Source: Candidatus Kurthia intestinigallinarum
GTDB taxonomy: Bacteria; Bacillota; Bacilli; Bacillales_A; Planococcaceae
Reading direction: 5' to 3'
NCBI RefSeq assembly: GCF_003991225.1
Contig: NZ_JTFC01000008.1
Coordinates: forward strand, 62,001 to 126,000
Length of the DNA stretch: 64,000 bases
A program made the translations under genes and the position numbers. This document shows, piece after piece, positions 1 to 7,106 of the stretch. Numbering within the stretch: the stretch's first letter is position 1; every line of letters starts with the position of its first letter. Below the pieces are notes generated by a model. That model was given only the letters and a program-made list of their open reading frames with translations. It searched no databases and was not told where the DNA came from.

Positions 1-82
1 CCTACGAATTTCTGCAAATTGTGGGTAAGTTAATGAAAACTGGGCCGAGCGTGTGGATGCACGAATTGAGGGGATGGAATGA
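1..82 (+). pseudogene. 3' end of an upstream gene, apparently frameshifted
   Basis: From base 29 the second frame reads as a normal hydrophilic C-terminus (NENWAERVDARIEGME) and stops with TGA at 80-82, exactly where the terminator stem begins. That same frame has TAA at 26-28, while the third frame before it reads YEFLQIVGK. A single-base indel near 28-32 would join the two into one C-terminus. The product is not identifiable from so little sequence. The alternative is that the gene simply ends at 28 or 33 in another frame, so this is a weak call. Confidence 0.3.
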
Positions 83-119
83 GAGGAAATTGCGCAAAAG
101 CGTAATTTCCTCTTTTTTT
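82..119 (+). terminator. Rho-independent terminator
   Basis: A 13-bp nearly perfect stem (AGAGGAAATTGCG paired with its complement at 101-113) with a six-base loop is followed by seven T residues. It closes the upstream transcription unit just after the TGA at 80-82. Confidence 0.85.
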
Positions 120-150
120 GTGTACACTAGCTACAAAGGATGTGAGGCAT

Positions 151-1149
151 ATGTTAAATCGTTTGAAAAAAGGGGATAAAATTGGTATCTTTTCACCGTC
201 CTCCCCAGCATCAGTTACCGCAAAAAAACGCTATGACCGCGCGAAGGCCTATTTAGAGAACAAAGGTTTTATCATTGTCGAAGGGGAGCTGACCGGGAAA
301 AGTGAGATTTACCGTGCAGGAACACCAAAGGAACGTGCAGCAGAATTGAATGCGCTTCTTCGCGACCCGTCGATTAAAATGATTATGTCGATGATTGGAG
401 GCACGAACTCGAACAGTATGCTGCCCTATCTTGATTATGCACAATTTGCGCGCACACCAAAGCTCGTCGTCGGCTACTCTGATACTACGGCGATTTTACT
501 CGCGCTATATGCTAAAACGGGGATTTCGACCTTTTATGGCCCGGCGCTTGTGCCATCTTTTGGTGAATTTCCTCCACTTGTCGATGACACCTATGCGTAT
601 TTTGAGCAGTATTTTTGCGATGCACAGGTCCCCTATACACCGAATATGCCTGCTATGTGGTCGGATGAAGCGGTCAATTGGCTTGACTATGAACGCCCGA
701 AAAAGCTATCTAAAAATGAATGGCATAGCATAGGCACAGGCAGAGTCGAAGGACGTCTAATCGGAGGCAATAACAATGCGATGTATGGCTTTATTGGGAC
801 CCCTTATTTCCCGGAAATCCGTACCGGTGATATTTTATTGATCGAGGATACGATGAAATCACCAGACGTCGTTGAGAAAAATATGGCGATGCTCAAGCTC
901 CATGGTGTCTTTCATAAAGTGAGTGCCATCTTACTTGGGAAGCATGAGGGTTATGATGATCATGGCACAGGAAAACAGCCACTAGACATTCTCCTAGAAC
1001 AGCTAGACGGCGCAGCTATACCGATTTTATCAGGTATTGATTGCTGTCATACTCATCCCATGCTGCCACTCGCCATCGGGAAAAAGATTCGAGTAGACTT
1101 TGAACATAAAACAATTACAAGCATTGAAGATTGGTTTGTTAATAAGTAA
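151..1149 (+). CDS. S66 family LD-carboxypeptidase, MccF-like
   Basis: This 332-residue protein matches peptidase family S66 (LD-carboxypeptidases and the microcin C7 self-immunity protein MccF), cytoplasmic serine peptidases that cleave tetrapeptide stems or detoxify aminoacyl-nucleotides. Visible landmarks are an N-terminal GDKIGIFSPSSPAS, the nucleophile-elbow motif GYSDTTA, GGNNNAMYG, an acidic LLIEDT segment and the C-terminal CCHTHPMLPLAIGKKI, which supplies the catalytic His and resembles the MccF branch more than classical LdcA. The ATG at 151 is chosen because AAAGGA lies ten bases upstream and the homology starts there; a GTG at 118 would read out of the preceding terminator. Convergent with the secreted gene downstream, sharing a bidirectional terminator. 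Substrate cannot be told from sequence. Confidence 0.85.
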   Translation: MLNRLKKGDKIGIFSPSSPASVTAKKRYDRAKAYLENKGFIIVEGELTGKSEIYRAGTPKERAAELNALLRDPSIKMIMSMIGGTNSNSMLPYLDYAQFARTPKLVVGYSDTTAILLALYAKTGISTFYGPALVPSFGEFPPLVDDTYAYFEQYFCDAQVPYTPNMPAMWSDEAVNWLDYERPKKLSKNEWHSIGTGRVEGRLIGGNNNAMYGFIGTPYFPEIRTGDILLIEDTMKSPDVVEKNMAMLKLHGVFHKVSAILLGKHEGYDDHGTGKQPLDILLEQLDGAAIPILSGIDCCHTHPMLPLAIGKKIRVDFEHKTITSIEDWFVNK

Positions 1150-1176
1150 AAAAATATACATGTTTACAAAAAATAA

Positions 1177-1208
1177 AAGGAATCGCAGCTATTGCGATTC
1201 CTTGTTTA
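1177..1208. terminator. Bidirectional terminator
   Basis: AAGGAATCGCA and its near complement at 1191-1203 form a stem between two convergent genes, with A-rich sequence on the left and T-rich sequence on the right, so it can serve both strands. Confidence 0.7.
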
Positions 1209-1209
1209 T

Positions 1210-1767
1210 TTAGCGTTTTTTAGCACTTGTTACTTTATAATACGTCACTTGCTTACCTTTTTTCTTAACCGTGATTAAAACAATCCCATGATTTTTCGCA
1301 ATAAACGTATAGCCACCATCTTGGTTTTTAATGCGGATCACATTTTTATACGTTTTGTTGCCAACCTTTTTCGTCGTATTTACTGATTTCACTTCGTAAC
1401 GATAGCTGTAGGCATTGCCCTCTAAATCATATTCTTTCAGCTTATACGTTTTTCCGCTTGTCATTGGAAATTTATATGCGGGCGTTAAATAGACATCTGA
1501 ATACGCTACACCGAGCGAAAGATATTTATCATTATAGAGATGGGTGTAGCCGCGATAATTTGTTGTTGTACATTGACGCAGGGAAGCAGGGCCACTACAT
1601 TTGAGATTTGACAATCGTTTTGGTGTACCTTCTAAATCGTACGTACTGTAGCTATAACCTTTACTTGGCACATAATTGGAACCAGCAGAAACGGTTGCCG
1701 CGGAACTTGTCATCGGTGCGATGGCTAAGGACAGAGTAGTGACGGCAGTGATGAACCATTTTTTCAT
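1210..1767 (-). CDS. Secreted protein of unknown function
   Basis: A 185-residue protein with a clear Sec signal peptide (MKKWFITAVTTLSLAIAP, cleavage probably after SSAA or VSA near residue 25-28). The mature part is basic, rich in Tyr, Lys and Thr, and looks beta-stranded (YTFIAKNHGIVLITVKKKGK), like other small exported Bacillales proteins; it has two Cys (LKC and RQC) that could form a disulfide. A good ribosome site (AAGGGG) precedes the ATG. No known domain is recognised. It resembles in style the secreted proteins at 45006 and 46137 but no clear sequence relation is seen. Confidence 0.75.
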   Translation of the reverse strand: MKKWFITAVTTLSLAIAPMTSSAATVSAGSNYVPSKGYSYSTYDLEGTPKRLSNLKCSGPASLRQCTTTNYRGYTHLYNDKYLSLGVAYSDVYLTPAYKFPMTSGKTYKLKEYDLEGNAYSYRYEVKSVNTTKKVGNKTYKNVIRIKNQDGGYTFIAKNHGIVLITVKKKGKQVTYYKVTSAKKR

Positions 1768-1862
1768 AAAAACACCCCTTTTTTGTATTTTATTGACTGT
1801 ACCACATCTTTCTCATGAATGAAATAGGCTATAATTAGGATAATCATAAGGGGGATTTTACG

Positions 1863-2573
1863 ATGCTAAAACCACTGAAGCACCAACAATTTAATCACGA
1901 ACAACAACCAAATAGCGAATACCACGAGCACGAATTAATCGACGTTCAGTTTACGAATACGAATTTAACAGGAAGCTATTTTAATGATAGTCAGCTTACA
2001 GATGTGTCATTTGAGGGCACTGATGTATCCAATACCGATTTTACAGGCGCTACATTCGACCAGGTTTCCTTTAAAGATGCGCTGTTGACGAATACGAATT
2101 TCCATCTTGCGGAGTTTCATCATGTATCATTTGTCGGTGCCACACTCACGAATACAAAATTTAATCAGGCTGTTTTCCGCCAGTGTACTTTTTTGAATGA
2201 CCAGGGAGAGAGCGTAGATTTAAGCAGCTGTGATTTTACCGAAGCGGATTTTGCCTTTGAGGATATGAACCATATACATTTTGGTCAGGCAAAGCTACAA
2301 AATTTAAACGGCGAGGGTACACAATTTACCCATGCGAATTTAGCGGGAGCTAATTTAAAAAATGCAGACCTACTCGGCGCAAATCTTGTCGGTGCTGATT
2401 TAACAGATGCAGATCTCACTGGCGCCTTCACAAAAAATGCGGTGTTTACTAAAGAAAATGCATCTGAAGCTAAACCTACCAAACCCACTCCAAAGAAATC
2501 CATCAAAGGCTTTATTTTTACAATGCTATTTGTCGTTGTAATTGCCCTATTAATTTGGGAGTTTGTGAAATAG
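1863..2573 (+). CDS. Pentapeptide-repeat protein with C-terminal membrane anchor
   Basis: 236 residues. From about residue 25 to 195 the chain repeats the A(D/N)LXX pattern (TNTNFTGATFDQVSF, ANLAGANLKNADLLGANL), predicting a right-handed quadrilateral beta-helix. After a proline/lysine linker (KPTKPTPKK) the last 20 residues form one hydrophobic segment, so the helix is probably tethered to the membrane by its C-terminus with the repeat domain cytoplasmic. Some pentapeptide proteins protect gyrase (Qnr/MfpA), but those are soluble, so that role is not implied here. RBS AAGGGGG. Its TAG stop is directly abutted by the ATG of the broken Nudix gene, suggesting one transcript. Confidence 0.85.
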   Translation: MLKPLKHQQFNHEQQPNSEYHEHELIDVQFTNTNLTGSYFNDSQLTDVSFEGTDVSNTDFTGATFDQVSFKDALLTNTNFHLAEFHHVSFVGATLTNTKFNQAVFRQCTFLNDQGESVDLSSCDFTEADFAFEDMNHIHFGQAKLQNLNGEGTQFTHANLAGANLKNADLLGANLVGADLTDADLTGAFTKNAVFTKENASEAKPTKPTPKKSIKGFIFTMLFVVVIALLIWEFVK

Positions 2574-3021
2574 ATGGGCTACATCAACGATTTACGTAAA
2601 AAATAGGCACCGCACCAATCATGATGGTCGGTGCCTGTGTGCTGATTTTCAACGAACAAAGCCAGCTCCTTCTACAAAAACGAATTGATAATCATTGCTG
2701 GGGACTTGCAGGAGGCTCGATGGAACTTGGCGAAACCCTTGAGTCGCTATGCGCGAAATGCTTGAGGAAACCGGGTTCACACCGCGTGAACTAAAGTTAT
2801 TTAATACATTTTCCGGACCCGAACTTTATTATAAATACCCACATGGCGATGAAGTGTACAACGTTGTCACTGCCTTTATTTGTACTGACTATCATGGAAC
2901 CCTCGCATTTGATGAAGCAGAAGCAAGCGCCATTCAATTTTTTGATTTGGATAAGCTGCCAAAGGAAATAAGCCATCAGTACCTGCATTTGCTGTTGTTT
3001 CGTAAATTTAATTATTTTTAA
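2574..3021 (+). pseudogene. Nudix hydrolase, two frameshifts
   Basis: Translation in pieces gives a typical Bacillales Nudix protein: MGYINDLRKK (from 2574), then IGTAPIMMVGACVLIF from the next frame, then GGSMELGETLES, then MREMLEETGF in a third frame through to the stop at 3021. The first break is a run of six A at 2598-2603 where seven would keep the frame and avoid the TAG. The second is inside the Nudix box (about 2745): GX5E to REXXEE spacing is four nucleotides short. Both key halves of the box survive as sequence, so inactivation is probably recent. The ATG at 2574 abuts the previous stop. A sequencing error could explain the homopolymer break but not easily the second. Confidence 0.8.
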
Positions 3022-3039
3022 AATCAATATCTACCTAAG

Positions 3040-3522
3040 TTAAAGCGAGGCCTCACCTTTCCACTTCTCTGCAAGTAATGGTTTAAATACTTTCGGGATA
3101 TGGCAAAGGATATGAAAGTGTACATTACCATTCGTTTGAAATTCAATTGCTCCTACATAACGTAAATCTGTAGTAACAAGCTTCTTGCAACGTTTTAAAC
3201 TTTTCCAGAACAAGTTAAATTTATCACGACATGCATAGAAATCTTTTGTATCAAACTCATGTGTACGTCTAAATGTTAACGTTAACATACAGAAGTTATG
3301 TTTAAAGTTCGCATGAATGATATCTTTAAATGTACATCTGCTATTGGCAATAGAACAAAGTCTATTCTCGGCTGCTTGTTCTTTATCTACAGGTAAGCTA
3401 TCCATTTGGCATGCTTTCTTTTTACACCCGCCCTTTCTATCATAAGAATCTTCTGATACATATCTTTTAATTGCTTGTGTAACAGTTGGCGTGTGCTTAA
3501 TTGTTACTTGTAAATTTCTCAT
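3040..3522 (-). pseudogene. Truncated rolling-circle replication (HUH) Rep-like protein
   Basis: 160 residues. The segment GAIEFQTNGNVHFHILCHIP contains the HxH core (HFHIL) of HUH endonucleases preceded by the usual hydrophobic strand, as in rolling-circle replication proteins of small plasmids and phages; the upstream FCMLTLTFRR resembles the first conserved strand (motif I). The protein stops at KWKGEASL soon after motif II, before the helix with the catalytic Tyr that should follow, so it is almost certainly 3'-truncated. It lies at the left border of the acquired restriction region and is likely a relic of the element that delivered it. Whether it retains any function is unknown. Confidence 0.6.
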
Positions 3523-3897
3523 CTAAGTTCACATTCTTTCTTATAGTTTATGCTTGTATTAAATATCCTCATAACATCTGTTATAGAAGGACTTATCATC
3601 TTTTTCTCTTAATAAAAGTGGTCGAAATTAATTACTATTAAAGTGGATAAGGTTATTACTTTTAAATGACGTCTGTTATTGTCTGCTATTACCTTTTATT
3701 GTTTGAACAGTTATAATTGTAAGTAATGTAACTTTAGAAAGCTAATTGTTAAATGGGGTACTATGGACCACTAGAATTGATGAGGTATGATTTGCGTTAG
3801 TTTTCATATCAAAAAAGTACATATTATTCGAAATTCCTCCATGTAGCTCGACTAGAGAGTGTGTCAAGAGGGAAATTTAAAAAATGAGGTATCAATT
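3523..3897. other. AT-rich non-coding stretch left of the hsd operon
   Basis: No gene is supported here. The DNA is markedly AT-rich with short TTATTACTTTTA-like repeats, as expected for decayed mobile DNA, and must hold the hsdM promoter. A ribosome site (ATGAGGT) lies eight bases before the ATG at 3898. Confidence 0.5.
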
Positions 3898-5910
3898 ATG
3901 ATTAATTTCCAAGACAAAGTAAGCTTCATTTGGTCAATCGCAGAGATTTTGCGTGGACCATATAAGCCAGAAGATTACGGTAAGATCGTTTTACCATTAG
4001 CAGTGTTACGACGTTTTGACTGCGTATTAGAAAGTACAAAAGAAGAAGTATTAGCGAAAGCTGAACAGTTTGCGACAATGTCCGAGGAAGCTCGTGAGCC
4101 GATTTTAAATCGTGTATCAAAACAAAACTTCCACAACATTAGTAAATATGATTTCAAAAAGTTGTTAACAGATTCAGATAACATCGCAGATAACTTACGT
4201 GATTACATTAATGGGTTCTCAAAAGTAGCACGTGATATTATGGAGCACTTCGATTTTGATCGCCAAATTGACAAGTTAGATCAAAACAACTTGTTATATT
4301 TAACGATTAAACGTTTTAGCGAATTAGACTTGCATCCAGAGACGGTGTCAAATGTTGAAATGGGTTATGTATTTGAAGAATTAATCCGTCGTTTCAGTGA
4401 ACATGCAGAAGCAGGGGATCACTATACACCACGTGAAGTCATTCGTTTAATGACACATTTACTGTTCTTACATGATGATGCCAATATTTTAACGAAACCA
4501 GGTTTAACACAAACGTTATATGATGCAGCAGCTGGTACAGGTGGTATGGGGTCTGTTGCACAAGAATACTTGTTAAATCTTAATCCAACAGCGCATTTAG
4601 AGTTTTTCGGTCAAGAAATCAATCCAGAATCATATGCCATCTGTAAAGCAGATTTATTAATTAAAGGGGAGGATGCAACGAATATTCGTTTAGGGAATAC
4701 ATTATCCAACGATAAATTCCCGACAGATAAGTTTGATTACTTAATTTCAAACCCTCCATACGGCGTTGACTGGAAATCATATGAGAAACCAATTAAAGCA
4801 GAGCATGAACAACAAGGATTTGACGGTCGTTTCGGTCCAGGGACACCACGTACAAGTGATGGACAGTTATTATTCTTACTACACTTACTTTCAAAAATGA
4901 AAGACGTCACACCAGAAAACCCACAAGGTTCTCGTTTAGCGATTATTATGAATGGCTCTCCTTTATTTACAGGGGATGCAGGTTCGGGCGAAAGTGAAAT
5001 TCGTAAATATGTGTTAGAAAACGATTTAGTAGAAGGCATTGTCGCATTACCAAATGACCTTTTCTACAACACAGGTATCGCAACATATATTTGGATTTTA
5101 ACGAACAACAAAGCACCGTTATCAAAAGGAAAAGTACGCTTAATTAATGCGGTCGATTTCTATAAAAAAATGAAAAAATCAATGGGTAGTAAACGTAACG
5201 AAATTAGAGAAGATCAGTTAAATGAAATCGTTCGTTTATATGGCGATGCACAACCAAATGAATATGTGAAAATCTTTGATAATGAAGATTTCGGGTATGC
5301 AAAAATCACTGTCGAACGCCCGTTACGTTTAAATTTCCAAGTGAGCGAAGAACGTCTAGCACGTGTCGTTGAAGAAAAGGGCTTTGCGAACTTAGCGACT
5401 TCAAAGAAAAAAGGTGACGCAGCGCACTTTGAAATGGAAGAAGGTAAAAAACTTCAAGCACAAATTTTACACGTCTTACGCACCTTAGAGAGCGATGAAG
5501 TATACAAAAATCGTGAAACGTTTACGAAAATTTTAAAAGATGCGTTAGCAGAAGCAACTATTAAACTCGGTGCACCTGTACTAAAAGCGATTTTAAATGG
5601 TTTATCTGAAAAAGACGAAACAGCCGATGTATGTATGAAAAACAAAAAAGACATCGAGCCAGATACAGATTTACGTGATACAGAAAGTGTGCCATTAAAA
5701 GAAAATATCGAAGAGTACTTCGCACGTGAAGTATTGCCACACGTACCTGATGCATGGATTGATCAGTCGAAAACAAAAATCGGCTATGAAATTCCATTCA
5801 CTCGTCAGTTCTATAAATACACAGCATTACGCAGTTCAGCAGAAATTATGGACGAAATTCGTACATTAGAAGTGGAGATTGCTGAGCAGTTGAAGAAGGT
5901 GATGGAATGA
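3898..5910 (+). CDS. hsdM: Type I restriction-modification system, DNA methyltransferase subunit
   Basis: 670 residues. HsdM binds S-adenosylmethionine and methylates adenine N6 in the bipartite site chosen by HsdS; two HsdM plus one HsdS form the methylase, and HsdR completes the nuclease. Visible: an N-terminal helical HsdM_N region (SFIWSIAEILRGPYKPEDYG), the linker GDHYTPREVIRLM, the SAM-binding motif DAAAGTGGMGS near residue 210, and the catalytic NPPYG near residue 285. The start at 3898 (MINFQDKV) has GAGGT at good spacing; an upstream GTG at 3859 lacks support. The stop overlaps the hsdS start by four bases (ATGA), indicating translational coupling. Everything needed for activity appears present. 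Confidence 0.95.
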   Translation: MINFQDKVSFIWSIAEILRGPYKPEDYGKIVLPLAVLRRFDCVLESTKEEVLAKAEQFATMSEEAREPILNRVSKQNFHNISKYDFKKLLTDSDNIADNLRDYINGFSKVARDIMEHFDFDRQIDKLDQNNLLYLTIKRFSELDLHPETVSNVEMGYVFEELIRRFSEHAEAGDHYTPREVIRLMTHLLFLHDDANILTKPGLTQTLYDAAAGTGGMGSVAQEYLLNLNPTAHLEFFGQEINPESYAICKADLLIKGEDATNIRLGNTLSNDKFPTDKFDYLISNPPYGVDWKSYEKPIKAEHEQQGFDGRFGPGTPRTSDGQLLFLLHLLSKMKDVTPENPQGSRLAIIMNGSPLFTGDAGSGESEIRKYVLENDLVEGIVALPNDLFYNTGIATYIWILTNNKAPLSKGKVRLINAVDFYKKMKKSMGSKRNEIREDQLNEIVRLYGDAQPNEYVKIFDNEDFGYAKITVERPLRLNFQVSEERLARVVEEKGFANLATSKKKGDAAHFEMEEGKKLQAQILHVLRTLESDEVYKNRETFTKILKDALAEATIKLGAPVLKAILNGLSEKDETADVCMKNKKDIEPDTDLRDTESVPLKENIEEYFAREVLPHVPDAWIDQSKTKIGYEIPFTRQFYKYTALRSSAEIMDEIRTLEVEIAEQLKKVME

Positions 5911-7091
5911 GTAAGATTAAAGAATTAGATGTGCCATGGTTAGGTGATTTACCAGAAAATTGGAGAGTGTTAAAGCTGAAATATTTATGCGAAATTAATA
6001 CAGGAAGTAAAGATACTCAAGATAAAATACCTGATGGAAAATATCCATTCTTTGTACGTTCACCGCATATTGAAAGTTTAAATGAATTTACACATGATGA
6101 AGAAGCGGTTATGACAGCTGGAGATGGAGTGGGTGTGGGGAAAGTATTTCATTATTATGAGGGTAAATTTGCTGCACATCAACGAGTATATGTTTTTACA
6201 AAATTTAAAAATGTATTAGGTAAGTACCTATACTATTACGTAATGTCTAATTTGAAATTTGAAGTATTAATGGGTGGAGCAAAATCAACAGTTGATTCAC
6301 TGCGAAGACCTATGCTCTCTGAGTTTCCAGTAGTATTCCCAATGATAAATGTTCAAGATAAAATAGTGAAATATTTAGATCGAAAGGTGAAACAATTAAA
6401 TTATCTAATTAATTCTAAAGAAAAATATATCTCATTATTAGAAAAACAACGCCAATCAATCATCACAGAAGCTGTAACAAAAGGTTTAAATCCGAATGTG
6501 AAAATGAAAGAATCAGGTGTTGAGTGGATTGGTGAGATTCCTGAGCATTGGGAAGCTAGTAAGTTAAAAAATATGTTTATTTTACAGCGTGGTCATGATT
6601 TAACTCACGAACAATTCAATAAAGGTATTGTTCCTGTATATGCTTCTAATGGAATTATGGGGTACCACGATTTGATTACTACTAAAGGACCCAATGTAAC
6701 AGTAGGACGTAGTGGAAGTGTTGGAAAAGTAAATTATGTTGAATGTGATTTTTGGGCGCACAATACTTGTATTTATGTGAAAGATAGTAAAAAGAATAAT
6801 ATGAAATATATTTATTATATTCTAAAGTCTCTAGATATGGGTAATTTAAGTACTCAGACAGCTGTTCCAACATTAGATAGAAAAAATATTCAAAATTCTA
6901 TGTTCGTTTATACGTTAGATATTGAAGAACAAAGAGAAATTGTAATTTACCTAGATAGAAAATTAGATGAAATAGAGACGACTATTGGGGTTATTGAAAA
7001 GCAGATTAATAGTTTAAAGGAATACCGCCAAGCTCTAATTTATGAAGCAGTAACAGGTAAAATTGATGTACGTGATATGGAACTTGATTAA
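5907..7091 (+). CDS. hsdS: Type I restriction-modification system, specificity subunit
   Basis: 394 residues in the usual HsdS plan: target-recognition domain 1 (about 1-150), a central conserved helix (LLEKQRQSIITEAVTKGL), target-recognition domain 2 starting at SGVEWIGEIPEHWE (about 200-350), and a C-terminal conserved helix (SLKEYRQALIYEAVTGKI). The two TRDs set the two halves of the bipartite target, which cannot be predicted from sequence. The two helices are similar to each other, so homologous recombination could swap TRDs, but no spare hsdS fragment or inverted repeat was seen nearby. Coding is noticeably more AT-rich than hsdM, as is common for exchanged TRDs. Confidence 0.93.
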   Translation: MSKIKELDVPWLGDLPENWRVLKLKYLCEINTGSKDTQDKIPDGKYPFFVRSPHIESLNEFTHDEEAVMTAGDGVGVGKVFHYYEGKFAAHQRVYVFTKFKNVLGKYLYYYVMSNLKFEVLMGGAKSTVDSLRRPMLSEFPVVFPMINVQDKIVKYLDRKVKQLNYLINSKEKYISLLEKQRQSIITEAVTKGLNPNVKMKESGVEWIGEIPEHWEASKLKNMFILQRGHDLTHEQFNKGIVPVYASNGIMGYHDLITTKGPNVTVGRSGSVGKVNYVECDFWAHNTCIYVKDSKKNNMKYIYYILKSLDMGNLSTQTAVPTLDRKNIQNSMFVYTLDIEEQREIVIYLDRKLDEIETTIGVIEKQINSLKEYRQALIYEAVTGKIDVRDMELD

Positions 7092-7106
7092 GTGAGGTGA
7101 AATGGA

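Noticed and set aside
3-179. Open forward frame running from the left edge through the terminator to a stop at 177-179
   Set aside because: It would translate through a 13-bp terminator stem and into the next gene's leader; the protein-like part ends near base 28.
5907-7091. Phase-variable inversion at hsdS
   Set aside because: The two conserved helices are similar, but no second or silent hsdS copy, inverted repeats or recombinase is present in the region.
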